A stretch of DNA of 64,000 nt from Saccharomonospora sp. CUA-673 (GTDB lineage: Bacteria; Actinomycetota; Actinomycetes; Mycobacteriales; Pseudonocardiaceae). Where the stretch lies: the NCBI RefSeq assembly GCF_001942305.1, contig NZ_MKKE01000010.1:1-64000 (forward strand), given 5' to 3'. The translations under genes were made by a program, and so were the position numbers. The notes beneath the pieces were generated by a model that worked only from the letters and a program-made list of their open reading frames with translations, was not told the origin of the DNA and searched no databases. Within the stretch, counting starts at the first letter, position 1. Every line of letters starts with the position of its first letter. Of this stretch, positions 9,151 through 20,273 are shown piece by piece.

Positions 9151-10456
9151 GCATCCCCGTCCACGCGTCGACGAACCCGGGGAAGGTCTTGCCGACCGTC
9201 TCCGGGTTCTCCACGGCGATGCCGGGGACCCGCAGGCCGAGCACCGCGCCCGCCATGACCAGCCGGTGGTCGTCGTAGGTGTGAAAGGTGCCGGCGTGCA
9301 GCGCGGCCGGGCGGATCGTCAGTCCGTCCGCGGTCTCGGACACGTCGCCGCCCAGTGCCGTCAACTCCGTCGCCAACGCCGCCAGCCGGTCGGTCTCGTG
9401 GCCGCGCAGATGCGCGACGCCGGAGATCGTCGACGGGCCGTCCGCGAAGCACAGGAGCGCGGCGACGACCGGGGTCAGCTCGCCCACCTCGTGCAGGTCG
9501 AGGTCCATGCCGGGTAGACCGCCGCCGCCCGTCACGGTCAGTCCGTCGCCGGTGAACACGGCCTTGCCGCCGAGTTCGGCGATCAGGCTTCGCAGCCAGT
9601 CGCCCGGCTGGGTGGTCTGCCGCGGCCAGTCCGGAATGTGCACCGAACCGCCGGTGAGCAACGGGGCGACGACGAACGGCGCCGCCGTCGACAGGTCCGG
9701 TTCCACCGTGTACTCCGGCAGCTCCAACCGTCCGGCCGGGACGTGGAACTCGCTGCCGGCGCGCTGGGGCGCCGCGCCGAACCGGCGCAGCATGTCGATC
9801 GTCATCGCGATGTGCGGTTCGCTCGGCACCTCGCCGACCAGACGCACCGTGACGCCGTGCTCGAACGCCGGTGCCGCGAGCAGCAGGGCGGACAGGAACT
9901 GGCTGCTCGCCGAGGAGTCCAGTTCGACCTCGCCACCGGCCAGGCCGCCGCGCCCGCGCACCGTCAGCGGGGGAGCGCCCGGCGTGCCGCCCTCGTCCAC
10001 GATGTCGGCCCCGAGGTCGCGCAGCGCGCCGATCAGCGGCGACAGCGGCCGCCTGCGGATCGCCGCGTCCCCGTCGAACCGCACCGCACGGGTGCCCAGC
10101 GCGGCCAACGGCGGGGTGAACCGCGCCACCGTGCCCGCATTACCTAGGTCGACCCGGGCCGCATCGGAGGCGCGGGAGAGCGGCCCGACGCGGACACCGT
10201 CGTCGACGTGCTCGATGCGGCAGCCCATTGCCGTCAACGCGCCCTCCATGAGGCGCGCGTCGCGGGAGTCGAGCGGACGGCGCACCCAGGTGCGGCCGCT
10301 CGAGAGCGCGGCGAGCACATAAGCCCGGTTGGTGATCGACTTCGAGCCCGGAACGCGGACCGTGGCATCGACCTCGGCCTCGGCGAGTGGGGCTGTCCAG
10401 GAGGGTTCCGTCGGCACGTCGACACTGTACTCCCGGGCCCCGACCGGGCCCGCCAC
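9128..10456 (-). CDS. aroA: 3-phosphoshikimate 1-carboxyvinyltransferase (EPSP synthase)
   Basis: 442 residues, the sixth step of the shikimate pathway. Diagnostic segments are [16 protein letters not shown] near the N-terminus, [10 protein letters not shown] (PEP-binding loop), [10 protein letters not shown] and the C-terminal [14 protein letters not shown] and [15 protein letters not shown]. The start is uncertain: GTG 10456 gives [20 protein letters not shown], and an internal GTG (VDVPTEPSW) is equally good. It is divergent from pyrG with 57 bp between them and convergent with steB. Its location inside the steB-pyrG pair is an insertion relative to M. tuberculosis. Confidence 0.95.
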   Translation of the reverse strand: MAGPVGAREYSVDVPTEPSWTAPLAEAEVDATVRVPGSKSITNRAYVLAALSSGRTWVRRPLDSRDARLMEGALTAMGCRIEHVDDGVRVGPLSRASDAARVDLGNAGTVARFTPPLAALGTRAVRFDGDAAIRRRPLSPLIGALRDLGADIVDEGGTPGAPPLTVRGRGGLAGGEVELDSSASSQFLSALLLAAPAFEHGVTVRLVGEVPSEPHIAMTIDMLRRFGAAPQRAGSEFHVPAGRLELPEYTVEPDLSTAAPFVVAPLLTGGSVHIPDWPRQTTQPGDWLRSLIAELGGKAVFTGDGLTVTGGGGLPGMDLDLHEVGELTPVVAALLCFADGPSTISGVAHLRGHETDRLAALATELTALGGDVSETADGLTIRPAALHAGTFHTYDDHRLVMAGAVLGLRVPGIAVENPETVGKTFPGFVDAWTGMLSGLPPD

Positions 10457-10513
10457 GCGAGGGGGACCGGCCTTGCGGTGCGATCTCGCGGGCGTGAGTT
10501 AAGGTGGAAGCCC

Positions 10514-12206
<1,693 letters not shown>

Positions 12207-12210
<4 letters not shown>

Positions 12211-12866
12211 GCGAGCCGGGAACCCACGAGTTCGACGTCCGGTCCAGCAAGGACGTCCACATCGGACGCGTCGTCGGCCTGCGGGTCGACGAGGTGGCCA
12301 TGCCGGGCGGGAGCACCGCCCGGCGGGAGGTCGTCGAGCATCTCGGTGCCGTCGCCGTGTGCGCCGTGGACGACGACGGCGCGGTGACCCTCATCCACCA
12401 GTACCGACATCCGGTGCGGGACCGGCTGTGGGAACTGCCCGCAGGGCTGCTCGACGTCCACGGCGAGGAGCCCGTCGACACCGCGGCCAGGGAGCTCGCC
12501 GAGGAGGCGGGCCTGGCCGCGGGGCGCTGGGACACCCTCGTCGAGGTCGCGGCCTCACCGGGCTTCACCGACGAGGTGGTGCGCGTGTTCCTCGCACGCG
12601 ACCTGCGTCCGGTGGAGCGCGAACTGCACGGCGACGAGGAAGCCGACCTGACCATCACGACCGTGCCCCTGACCGAGGCCGTGCGCATGGTGCTGGCCGG
12701 CGAGATCGTCAACGGCGCCAGCGTCGGCGGGATCCTCGCGGCGCACACCGTGCTCGCCGGGGGAGGGCTCGCCGGGGGAGGGGAGCCGGCCGGTCTCCCG
12801 CGCGCGGCGGGCGCACCGTGGCGGCACCGGCCGACCACGTTCGCCGAGCGCATTCTCGAACCCTGA
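12207..12866 (+). CDS. Nudix hydrolase (ADP-ribose pyrophosphatase type)
   Basis: 219 residues. The Nudix box is present, G(x5)E(x7)REL(x)EE(x)GL, in the segment starting [11 protein letters not shown] and ending [11 protein letters not shown] (about residues 93-115). The preceding [16 protein letters not shown] is typical of ADP-ribose pyrophosphatases (NudF type, Rv1700). It is predicted to cleave ADP-ribose to AMP and ribose-5-phosphate. The start ATG overlaps the pyrG stop. The tail contains a short Gly-rich insert ([14 protein letters not shown]). Confidence 0.9.
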
Positions 12867-12904
12867 GCAGATCCGGCGGCCGGGCCGGCGTCACTCGGCT
12901 CCGG

Positions 12905-13399
12905 TCACTCGCGGAGTCGGCGGCCCTTGCCGTCGACCCCGCCGCTGGCGAGCAGGATGATGCCGTCGATGAACGACCACACCGCACCCATGCCCAGCGT
13001 GACGATCGTGACGAACAGCTGGGCGACCGCGACCCCGGTGTGGCCGGTGTAGAACCGGCCGACCCCGAACGGCAGCAACAGCTGCAGCAGGCCCGCGACC
13101 AGCTTGGACTTCTCCGAGTAGGTCACCATTTCCGCGCCGGGGCGCGGATCGCGTTCGGGATGCCGCGACATCGGCGGCATCGTCGGCAGTGGTGGTGCCA
13201 GGAACGCCGGATGCGGTGCGGGCAGATCCTCGAACTGCGTGCGCACCTCCGCCCGCGTCTGGGCGGCGACCAGGGCGCCGACCCGTTCGTCGTACTCCGC
13301 GATGGTCAATCTGCCCGCGCTGAAGTGCTCGGAGAGGACCTGCGTGGCCTCCTCCCGCTCGGCGGTGCCGATTCGCAGCTGTTCCGGATCCTGCGCCAT
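12905..13399 (-). CDS. DUF1707-TM2 membrane protein
   Basis: 164 residues. The N-terminal ~55 residues ([20 protein letters not shown], then [12 protein letters not shown]) match the DUF1707 pattern that is thought to bind DNA or membranes in actinobacteria. A Pro-rich linker follows, then a TM2 domain with two helices ([20 protein letters not shown] and [15 protein letters not shown]). The start is set at ATG 13399, where the DUF1707 domain begins; the longer reading frame to 13471 would add a basic non-conserved stretch. The function is unknown. It is transcribed opposite to its neighbours. Confidence 0.8.
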   Translation of the reverse strand: MAQDPEQLRIGTAEREEATQVLSEHFSAGRLTIAEYDERVGALVAAQTRAEVRTQFEDLPAPHPAFLAPPLPTMPPMSRHPERDPRPGAEMVTYSEKSKLVAGLLQLLLPFGVGRFYTGHTGVAVAQLFVTIVTLGMGAVWSFIDGIILLASGGVDGKGRRLRE

Positions 13400-13493
13400 G
13401 CCCCGACGGTACCGGGCCCGGCGTCCGGCGGTGGGCATCGGCGACATGTCGGCGCACCGCGGCGAAACCACGCCCGCCGGCGAGCGTTGCCTC

Positions 13494-13499
13494 TACAGT
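13494..13499 (+). promoter_or_regulatory. -10 element deciding the xerD start
   Basis: TACAGT (TANNNT) ends seven bases before GTG 13507. Another GTG at 13498 lies inside this hexamer, so 13507 is the more likely start and the transcript is probably leaderless. Confidence 0.5.
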
Positions 13500-13506
13500 G
13501 TCCGGC

Positions 13507-14439
13507 GTGACGCGCACGCGAGGATCCGTCCATCAGGTCGTGGCGACCTACCTGGACCACCTCGCGGTCGAACGCGGCACCTCACGCAACACGCTCGACA
13601 GCTACGCCCGGGACCTGCGGCGCTACGGGGCGTTCCTCGCCGGCGCCGGTGTCGAGGAGCTCGCCGAGGTCCGCCCGGCGCACGTCACCGAGTTCGGCGC
13701 CGCACTGCGCGAGGGCAGCGAGGACCACCCGCCGCTCGCGGCGTCCTCGGCGGCCCGAGCCCTCGTCGCGGTGCGCGGCCTGCACCGGTTCGCCTGCGCC
13801 GACGGGATCACCGAGCACGACCCCGCCCGCGACGTCCACCCGCCGGCCCCGCCCCGCCGGCTGCCGAAGGCGCTGCCCGTGGACGACGTGCTGCGCCTGC
13901 TCGCGACCCCCGGCGAGGAGGGCGAACGTCCGCTGCGGGACCGGGCCCTGCTCGAACTGCTGTACTCCACCGGCGCGCGGATCTCCGAGGCCGTGGGGCT
14001 CGACGTCGACGACATCGACACCACCGAACGGACCGTGATCCTCGACGGCAAGGGCGGCCGGCAACGCCTCGTGCCCGTGGGCAGACCCGCGCTCGAGGCG
14101 CTGGATGCCTACCTGGTGCGGGCCCGGCCGGTGCTCGCGCGATCCGGCCGGGGTACCGCGGCGGTGTTCCTCAACAACCGTGGCGGCCGGCTGTCCCGGC
14201 AGAGCGCCTGGCACGTGCTCAAGACCGCGGCCGAACGCGCCGGCATCAGCGCGACCGTCTCCCCGCACACCCTGCGCCACTCGTTCGCCACGCACCTCAT
14301 CGAGGGCGGCGCCGACGTGCGCGTCGTGCAGGAGCTGCTCGGCCACGCCTCGGTGACCACGACCCAGGTCTACACGCTCGTCACCGTCAACACGCTGCGC
14401 GAGGTGTACGCCACCGCGCACCCGAGGGCCCTGCAGTAG
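13507..14439 (+). CDS. xerD: Site-specific tyrosine recombinase XerD
   Basis: 310 residues. An N-terminal SAM-like core-binding domain (residues ~5-90, [20 protein letters not shown]) precedes the catalytic domain. The catalytic residues are visible: Arg in [18 protein letters not shown] in [17 protein letters not shown], the second His in [11 protein letters not shown], and Tyr in QVYTLVTVN. It resolves chromosome dimers with XerC at dif. It sits upstream of parA and the scp genes, consistent with a chromosome-segregation cluster. Confidence 0.95.
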   Translation: MTRTRGSVHQVVATYLDHLAVERGTSRNTLDSYARDLRRYGAFLAGAGVEELAEVRPAHVTEFGAALREGSEDHPPLAASSAARALVAVRGLHRFACADGITEHDPARDVHPPAPPRRLPKALPVDDVLRLLATPGEEGERPLRDRALLELLYSTGARISEAVGLDVDDIDTTERTVILDGKGGRQRLVPVGRPALEALDAYLVRARPVLARSGRGTAAVFLNNRGGRLSRQSAWHVLKTAAERAGISATVSPHTLRHSFATHLIEGGADVRVVQELLGHASVTTTQVYTLVTVNTLREVYATAHPRALQ

Positions 14440-14499
14440 CAGCGACGACGGGCGTTGCCGACGAAGGTGTCAACTCGCGGACCTGCCCGGCGAGCCTCT

Positions 14500-14529
14500 T
14501 TGCCGCTATGTCTACTCGGCGCTTAGGCT
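14500..14529 (+). promoter_or_regulatory. Promoter of the parA-scpAB operon
   Basis: TTGCCG (14500-14505) and TAGGCT (14524-14529) are separated by 18 bp. Transcription would begin near 14536, about 30 bases before parA ATG 14566, which has a strong ribosome site AAGGAGGAG at 14547-14555. Confidence 0.5.
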
Positions 14530-14565
14530 GACGCCGTTCTTGCTCGAAGGAGGAGCTTCCGCCCT

Positions 14566-15474
14566 ATGTCGACCTCCCAGCACCCGGCGCGATCCGACGC
14601 GCACGGCACCGACGCGCCCGCCGGCGCGACGAAGGACGGCGACGTCCCGCTCGGGCCGACGGGCCGACCGCTTCGGGAGATCCCGGAACCCCCGGAGTTG
14701 CAGTCGCACGGACCGGCCACGGTCCTGGCGATGTGTAACCAGAAGGGCGGCGTGGGCAAGACCACCTCGACGATCAACCTCGGCGCGGCGCTCGCCGAGT
14801 ACGGCAGGCGCGTGTTGCTGGTCGACTTCGATCCGCAGGGCGCGTTGTCGGTCGGTCTCGGCGTGCAGCCGCACGAGCTCGACCAGAGCGTCTACAACGT
14901 GATCATGGAGCGGTCGCTGCCGGTGGACGGCGTCATCCGGAACACGAAGCTCGAGGGCGTCGACCTGTTGCCGAGCAACATCGACCTGTCGGCGGCCGAG
15001 GTTCAGCTGGTCGCCGAGGTCGGACGTGAGCACACGCTACTGAGGGTGCTGCACCCCGTGATGAAGCAGTACGACTATGTTCTTGTCGACTGCCAGCCGT
15101 CGCTGGGGCTGCTCACCGTCAACGCGCTCACCGCGTCCGACGGCGTGATCATCCCGCTGGAGTGCGAGTTCTTCAGTCTGCGGGGCGTGGCGTTGCTGAT
15201 CGACACCATCGATAAGGTGCGCGAACGGCTCAACCCCAAACTGGACATCACCGGCATTCTTGCCACGATGTTCGACCCGAGGACTCTGCATTCGAAGGAG
15301 GTCATGGCGCGCGTGGTGGAGGCATTCGGCGACACCGTGTTCGACACGGTCATCAACCGCACCGTGCGGTTCCCGGAGACCACTGTGGCCGGAGAACCGA
15401 TCACCCGCTGGGCCCCGCGCTCGGCCGGCGCCGCCGCGTACCGGCAGCTGGCGCGTGAGGTGATCGGTCGGTGA
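14566..15474 (+). CDS. ParA-family chromosome-partitioning ATPase
   Basis: 302 residues. After a ~55-residue Pro-rich lead comes the deviant Walker A motif CNQKGGVGKTTSTINL (about residues 62-77), then LLVDFDPQGALS (Walker A') and YVLVDCQPSLGLLT (Walker B). It is the Rv1708 type of ParA/MinD-like protein linked to ScpA/ScpB and not the oriC-borne ParA. It probably helps position DNA or condensin. The stop overlaps the next gene's GTG (GTGA). Confidence 0.9.
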   Translation: MSTSQHPARSDAHGTDAPAGATKDGDVPLGPTGRPLREIPEPPELQSHGPATVLAMCNQKGGVGKTTSTINLGAALAEYGRRVLLVDFDPQGALSVGLGVQPHELDQSVYNVIMERSLPVDGVIRNTKLEGVDLLPSNIDLSAAEVQLVAEVGREHTLLRVLHPVMKQYDYVLVDCQPSLGLLTVNALTASDGVIIPLECEFFSLRGVALLIDTIDKVRERLNPKLDITGILATMFDPRTLHSKEVMARVVEAFGDTVFDTVINRTVRFPETTVAGEPITRWAPRSAGAAAYRQLAREVIGR

Positions 15475-16004
15475 GCAAACGAGCATCCCTCCCGGGTGCG
15501 TCCGAGTTGTTCCGCCGTACCAGCAACCCCGTGTTCGGGGACGGCGCCGTGACGCCGGCGGTTCCGCCTGCGCCCGCTCCGGCGCCGGAGGCCGAATCGG
15601 TGGATCCCGCACCGTCCGACACCGGCGGTGCCGCGTCCGGATCGGACAGCGCCGGCTCCGGCCGTGGCGGCTCGGACGGTGCCGCTCCGGACGGCCGTGC
15701 CGGCAAGCCCGCGGACACGAGGTCCGCGCGCGGTCTGGCGACGACCAACGCGGGCAGGCGCGGATCCGGGCGGCAGAAGCACGACACGAAGATCACCGTG
15801 TACCTGTCCGGCGACGAGCTCGTGGCGATCGAGCAGACCCGGCTCGCGCTGCGCGCCTCGCACGACCTCGCGGTCGACCGCGGCCGCATCGTGCGCGAGG
15901 CCGTGGCCGTGCTGCTCGCCGACTTCGAGGAGCACGGCGACGACTCGGTGCTCGTCAACCGGCTCCGCGACGGTGATCTCGACGGGCAGGAAGCCGCGAA
16001 CTGA
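15471..16004 (+). CDS. Conserved protein with a ribbon-helix-helix-like C-terminus
   Basis: 177 residues. The N-terminal ~100 residues are disordered (Pro/Ala/Gly/Asp). The C-terminal ~60 residues read DTKITVYLSGDELVAIEQTR and continue with LRASHDLAVDRGRIVREAVAVLL, a strand followed by helices with the look of a ribbon-helix-helix DNA-binding fold. Set between parA and scpA with overlaps on both sides, it could be the partner of this ParA in place of ParB. That role is inferred; I see no ParB motif. Confidence 0.65.
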   Translation: MSKRASLPGASELFRRTSNPVFGDGAVTPAVPPAPAPAPEAESVDPAPSDTGGAASGSDSAGSGRGGSDGAAPDGRAGKPADTRSARGLATTNAGRRGSGRQKHDTKITVYLSGDELVAIEQTRLALRASHDLAVDRGRIVREAVAVLLADFEEHGDDSVLVNRLRDGDLDGQEAAN

Positions 16005-16912
16005 TGGACCAGGGGGCACCGCCCCAGCCGGACGCCGGCGACGACGAGGTACCCGAGACGGCGCAGACGTCGACGGGTACCGACGACGACGCCGACGAAT
16101 CGAGCGGGGCGTCGAAGTTCCAGGTGCGCCTGGCCAACTTCGAGGGCCCGTTCGACCTGCTGTTGCAGCTGATCTCGCAGCACCAGCTGGACGTCACCGA
16201 GGTCGCCCTGCACCAGGTCACCGACGACTTCATCGCGCACACCCGCTCGCTCGGCCAGGAATGGGACCTCGACGAGACCACCGAGTTCCTCGTCGTCGCG
16301 GCGACCCTGCTGGATCTGAAGGCCGCCCGGCTGCTGCCCGCCGGCGACGTGGAGGACGAGGACGACCTCGCCCTGCTCGAGGCGCGGGACCTGCTGTTCG
16401 CCCGGGTGCTGCAGTACCGCGCGTACAAGCAGGTCGCGGCGCTGTTCGGCGAGCTCGAGGCCGGGGCGCTGCGGCGGTATCCGCGATCGGTGTCGCTCGA
16501 GGAGCGCTACCTCGGCCTGCTGCCGGAGGTGATGCTCGGCGTCACCCCGGAGCGCTTCGCCGACCTCGCCGTCGGCGTGTTCCGCCCCAAGCCGGTGCCC
16601 GAGGTCTCGCTGGGCCATCTGCACATGGGTGCCGTGTCGGTGCGCGAGCACGCCGCCCTCCTGCGGCTGCGCCTGGCCGAACGCGGCGGCGGGACGTTCA
16701 GCGACCTCGTCTCGGACTGCGAGCACACGATCGAGGTCGTTGCCCGGTTCCTGGCCCTGCTCGATCTGTACCGCGAGAAGACGGTCACCTTCGAGCAGGA
16801 GGAAGCGCTGTCCGAACTGCATGTGCGCTGGACCGGCGGGTCGGTCGAGGAGGCGGCCGCGCAGGCCGAGGCCGACCGCGCCGCGATGACGGAGGACGAG
16901 GAGTACGGGTGA
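16004..16912 (+). CDS. scpA: Segregation and condensation protein A
   Basis: 302 residues, the kleisin subunit of the SMC-ScpA-ScpB condensin. The N-terminal SMC-neck-binding part is FQVRLANFEGPFDLLLQLIS (residues ~42-61), followed by the helical ScpB-binding middle (LDLKAARLLPAGDVEDEDDL) and the C-terminal winged helix (VSDCEHTIEVVARFLALLDL). The acidic first 40 residues are not conserved. The start ATG overlaps the previous stop (TGATG). Confidence 0.95.
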   Translation: MDQGAPPQPDAGDDEVPETAQTSTGTDDDADESSGASKFQVRLANFEGPFDLLLQLISQHQLDVTEVALHQVTDDFIAHTRSLGQEWDLDETTEFLVVAATLLDLKAARLLPAGDVEDEDDLALLEARDLLFARVLQYRAYKQVAALFGELEAGALRRYPRSVSLEERYLGLLPEVMLGVTPERFADLAVGVFRPKPVPEVSLGHLHMGAVSVREHAALLRLRLAERGGGTFSDLVSDCEHTIEVVARFLALLDLYREKTVTFEQEEALSELHVRWTGGSVEEAAAQAEADRAAMTEDEEYG

Positions 16913-17688
16913 GCGAGCCACACGACATCGAGGGCGCCGACACGCCGACCGAGACCGAACCGGCCGTGCCCGTCGACACCGACCCTGCCGAGGCCGGCGA
17001 CACGACGCCTGCCGACGCCGAGGCACCCGGGCCGGTCGACACCGACCCCGCCGAGGCCGAGGCCGGCGAGGCCGAAGCACCCGAGGCCGGTGGCGAGGAG
17101 GACACGAGTCTCGTCGCGGTGGCGCAGGACCGGGCGCTGCCGGACGTCGAGGAGCACGACACGCTCGTCTCGGCGCTCGAGGCGATGCTGCTGGTGGTCG
17201 ACACGCCCGTCGACGAGGAGACCCTCGCCGGGGCGTTGGAGCAGCCGGTCGACCGGGTCACCGAGGTCCTGCGGACGATGGCCGAGGACTACACCGACGC
17301 CGGCCGTGGTATCGACCTGCGCCGTTCGGGCGAGGGCTGGCGACTGTACACGCGCGACACCTACGCCCCGTTCGTCGAGAAACTGCTGCTCGACGGCCAG
17401 CGGTCGAAGTTGACCAGGGCGGCGTTGGAGACCCTCGCCGTGATCGCCTACCGCCAGCCGGTCACGCGGTCGCGGGTCGCGGCGGTACGCGGTGTGAACG
17501 TCGACGGGGTCATCCGTACGCTCGTACAACGCGGTCTGATCGAGGAGACCGGGACCGACGGCGAAACCGGCGGCACCCTGTACGTGACGACCGAGCTGTT
17601 CCTCGAGCGGTTGGGCCTGGAGTCGTTGAACGACCTGCCGCCCATCGCGCCCTTGCTACCCGAAGTGGATTCGATCGATGACATCTAG
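16909..17688 (+). CDS. scpB: Segregation and condensation protein B
   Basis: 259 residues. The first ~75 residues are an acidic low-complexity tail with repeats of the type DTDPAEA. Residues ~80-240 hold the two winged helices of ScpB (VSALEAMLLVVDTPVDEETL; LTRAALETLAVIAYRQPVTR). It is part of the condensin complex with ScpA. GTG 16909 overlaps the scpA stop. The 3' end overlaps the following pseudouridine synthase gene by 11 bp. Confidence 0.95.
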   Translation: MSEPHDIEGADTPTETEPAVPVDTDPAEAGDTTPADAEAPGPVDTDPAEAEAGEAEAPEAGGEEDTSLVAVAQDRALPDVEEHDTLVSALEAMLLVVDTPVDEETLAGALEQPVDRVTEVLRTMAEDYTDAGRGIDLRRSGEGWRLYTRDTYAPFVEKLLLDGQRSKLTRAALETLAVIAYRQPVTRSRVAAVRGVNVDGVIRTLVQRGLIEETGTDGETGGTLYVTTELFLERLGLESLNDLPPIAPLLPEVDSIDDI

Positions 17689-18418
17689 CAACCCCGAAGG
17701 GGTTCGCCTGCAGAAGGTGCTCGCGCAGGCGGGCGTGGCCTCGCGCCGCGCGTCGGAGGAGCTGATCTCGCAGGGGCGGGTCAGCGTCGACGGCGAGACC
17801 GTCCGCGAGCTCGGCAGGCGGGTCGACCCCGACACCGCGGTGATTCACGTGGACGGTATGCGGGTGATCGTCGACGACGAGCACGTGTACCTCGCGATGA
17901 ACAAGCCGAAGGGCGTGCACAGCACGATGTCCGACGAGGAGGGCAGGCTGTGCGTCGGCGACTACGTCCGCGACCGCAAGGAGCGCCTGTTCCACGTCGG
18001 CAGGCTCGACGCCGAGACAGAGGGTCTGCTGCTGCTGACCAACGACGGTGATCTGGCGAACAAGCTGATGCACCCGTCGTACAAGGTGGCGAAGACGTAC
18101 CTGGCCGAGGTCGACGGCACCGTGCCGCGCGGTCTGGGCAAGCGGCTGCGCGCCGGGATCGAGCTCGACGACGGTCCGGTCCGGGTGGACGAGTTCCGCG
18201 TCAAGGACGTGCAGGCGGGTCGCACGCTCATCGAGGTCGTGCTGCACGAGGGACGCAAGCACATCGTGCGCCGCCTGCTGCGCGAGGTCGGCCACCCGGT
18301 GCGCAAGCTGGTCCGGACGCAGGTCGGCGAGGTGCTGCTCGGGCAGACCAAGCCCGGTGCGATCCGCAGGCTGAACCGCAAGGAGATCGGTTCGCTCTAC
18401 AAGATCGTCGAGTCCTGA
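17678..18418 (+). CDS. rluB: 23S rRNA pseudouridine synthase (RluB/RsuA family)
   Basis: 246 residues. The N-terminal S4 domain is VRLQKVLAQAGVASRRASEE. The catalytic motif is GRLDAETEGLLLLTNDG, with the essential Asp at GRLD (about residue 110). The C-terminal IRRLNRKEIGSLYKI is typical of the family. It is predicted to make pseudouridine in helix 89 of 23S rRNA by analogy with RluB; substrate specificity cannot be read from sequence. It is the last gene of the parA-scp operon. Confidence 0.92.
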   Translation: MTSSNPEGVRLQKVLAQAGVASRRASEELISQGRVSVDGETVRELGRRVDPDTAVIHVDGMRVIVDDEHVYLAMNKPKGVHSTMSDEEGRLCVGDYVRDRKERLFHVGRLDAETEGLLLLTNDGDLANKLMHPSYKVAKTYLAEVDGTVPRGLGKRLRAGIELDDGPVRVDEFRVKDVQAGRTLIEVVLHEGRKHIVRRLLREVGHPVRKLVRTQVGEVLLGQTKPGAIRRLNRKEIGSLYKIVES

Positions 18419-18457
18419 CCCGGCCGAATCCTGACCATCGCCGGACGGATCGGCGCC

Positions 18458-19639
18458 TCATGCGGGGGTCTGCGGTGCGGTGCGGTTGGTGACCCGCCGG
18501 GCCACCGGTTCGACGACACGGGCGGCGATCGGCCCGATGAACGCCATCAGCAGGACGTAGGTGGTCGCGAGCGCCGCGAGTTCGCCCTCGACGGCGCCCG
18601 CGGCCACGGCGAGTCCGGCGATGACGATCGAGAACTCGCCGCGCGGCACCAGTGCCGCGCCCGCCCTGGCCCGGCCTAGCCGGCCGACGCCGGACCGGCC
18701 GGCGGCCCACCAGCCGGTGGCGACCTTGGTCGCCGTCGTCACGACCGCGAGCACGACGGCCCACAGCAGCACCGGCGGGATCGACGCCGGGTCGGTGTTG
18801 AGGCCGAACACCACGAAGAACAGGGCGGCGAACAGGTCGCGCAGCGGTTCGAGGAGTTTCGTGGCGTTCTCGGCCGTCGACCCCGAGATCGCGATGCCCA
18901 GCAGGAACGCCCCGACCGCGGCCGACACCTGCAGCGCCGACGCCACGCCTGCCACGAGCAGGGCCGCGCCGAGCACGCGCAGCAGGAAGACCTCGCGGTC
19001 GTCGCTGTCGACGATCGCGGAGACGAACCGGCCGTACTTGATGGCCACGACCAGCACGACCGAGATGACCAACAGCGAGATGCCGACCGCCGTGAACCCG
19101 CCGAGCAGGCTCACCCCGCCCAGGACCGCGGTGAGGATCGGCAGGTAGAGCGCCATCGCCAGGTCCTCGAACACGAGGATCGACAGCACGACGGGCGTCT
19201 CCCGGTTACCGAGCCGGCCCAGGTCGCTGAGCACCTTCGCGACGATGCCCGACGAGGAGATGTAGGTGACGCCGGCGAGCACGAGCGCGCCGATCGGGCC
19301 CCAGCCGAGCATCAGCGCCACGATCGCGCCCGGGGCCGCGTTCAACACGAGGTCCACGACGCCCGCCAGCCACGACCGGCGCATCCCGGTGACCAATTCG
19401 GTCGCCGAGTACTCCAGACCCAGCAGCAACAGCAGCAGGACGACGCCGATCTCGCTCGCCAGATGCGTGAACTGGCTGATGTCGCCGAGCTGGATCAGAC
19501 CACCCTCGCCGAAGCACAGCCCGCCCACGAGATAGAGCGGGAACGGCGACATGCCGATGCGCTGCGCCACCCTGCCCAGCACGCCGAGCAGGAAGAAGAC
19601 CGCGCCGAGCTCGATCAGGGCGAGCGCCGTGTGGTCCAC
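18458..19639 (-). CDS. Cation/proton antiporter membrane subunit (CPA2/KefB type)
   Basis: 393 residues with about 12 transmembrane helices. Typical features are IGMSPFPLYLVGGLCFGEGG, the GLEYSATELV segment of the first repeat and VGAFLLGIAISGS with the expected pore region of CPA2 exchangers. It is likely a K+(Na+)/H+ antiporter. The gene just upstream encodes its soluble TrkA-C subunit, separated by 3 bp, as in KhtTU-like two-component systems. The pair interrupts the otherwise conserved rluB-cmk order. Confidence 0.88.
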   Translation of the reverse strand: MDHTALALIELGAVFFLLGVLGRVAQRIGMSPFPLYLVGGLCFGEGGLIQLGDISQFTHLASEIGVVLLLLLLGLEYSATELVTGMRRSWLAGVVDLVLNAAPGAIVALMLGWGPIGALVLAGVTYISSSGIVAKVLSDLGRLGNRETPVVLSILVFEDLAMALYLPILTAVLGGVSLLGGFTAVGISLLVISVVLVVAIKYGRFVSAIVDSDDREVFLLRVLGAALLVAGVASALQVSAAVGAFLLGIAISGSTAENATKLLEPLRDLFAALFFVVFGLNTDPASIPPVLLWAVVLAVVTTATKVATGWWAAGRSGVGRLGRARAGAALVPRGEFSIVIAGLAVAAGAVEGELAALATTYVLLMAFIGPIAARVVEPVARRVTNRTAPQTPA

Positions 19640-19642
19640 GCG

Positions 19643-20134
19643 CTATCCGTGCTGGAGGATCTTCGCCGCCGCGTCCAGCCCCTCGGCCGTGCCGACCGCG
19701 ACGATCAGGTCGCCCGCCGTGAACGTGAAGTCCGGTGCGGGGGAGGCCTGGACCTGGCCGGCACGCATCACCGCGACCACCGACACCCCGGTGCGGGTGC
19801 GGATCTGCGCCTCGGCGAGCGCGCGCCCGTCGTACGGGGATCCGGCTTTGACGGCGAGTTGGCGGGTGTTGATGCCCGGCAGCTCCCGGTGCTCCTCGGT
19901 CAGCTGCGCGACCAGTTGCGGGGCGCCGAGCAGGTTCGCCAATGCGCCGGCCTCGTCGGTCGTCAGCGGCAGCGAGGCGAGGCAGGCGTCCGGATCGTCC
20001 GACTTCGACACGATCAGCTCGATCGCGCCGTCGCGGTGGTTGATGACACCTACCCGGCGGCCGTTCTCGGCCGCGAATTCCTTCCGGACGCCGATGCCCG
20101 GAAGTGGAGTCACTTCGACGTTCACGTGTTCCAC
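19643..20134 (-). CDS. TrkA-C domain regulatory subunit of the antiporter (KhtT type)
   Basis: 163 residues. The N-terminal part VNVEVTPLPGIGVRKEF is typical of KhtT-like subunits. The C-terminal half is an RCK_C domain (RALAEAQIRTRTGVSVVAVM and FTAGDLIVAVGTAEGLDAA) that binds a nucleotide or cation and gates the antiporter. GTG 20134 is preferred because GAGGG lies five bases upstream; GTG 20125 is the alternative. It is cotranscribed with the membrane subunit. Confidence 0.85.
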   Translation of the reverse strand: MEHVNVEVTPLPGIGVRKEFAAENGRRVGVINHRDGAIELIVSKSDDPDACLASLPLTTDEAGALANLLGAPQLVAQLTEEHRELPGINTRQLAVKAGSPYDGRALAEAQIRTRTGVSVVAVMRAGQVQASPAPDFTFTAGDLIVAVGTAEGLDAAAKILQHG

Positions 20135-20226
20135 GGTAACCCTCGAACGCACTGGTGGCACCGCGGTCGGGCCGGTCGCGGGTGGACCGTCCATTCTGGC
20201 CGGTCGCGCGGGGTGATCAGCCACTT

Positions 20227-20246
20227 TGTAAGATGTCCGTATTACA
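20227..20246. promoter_or_regulatory. Inverted repeat in the khtT-mrp divergent spacer
   Basis: TGTAA (20227-20231) and TTACA (20242-20246) form a 5-10-5 dyad in the 139-bp spacer between the antiporter pair and the Mrp operon. It stands out as AT-rich. It could be an operator, but no matching regulator can be named. Confidence 0.25.
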
Positions 20247-20273
20247 GGGCCGACCGAGGGATGGTGAAGCCGA

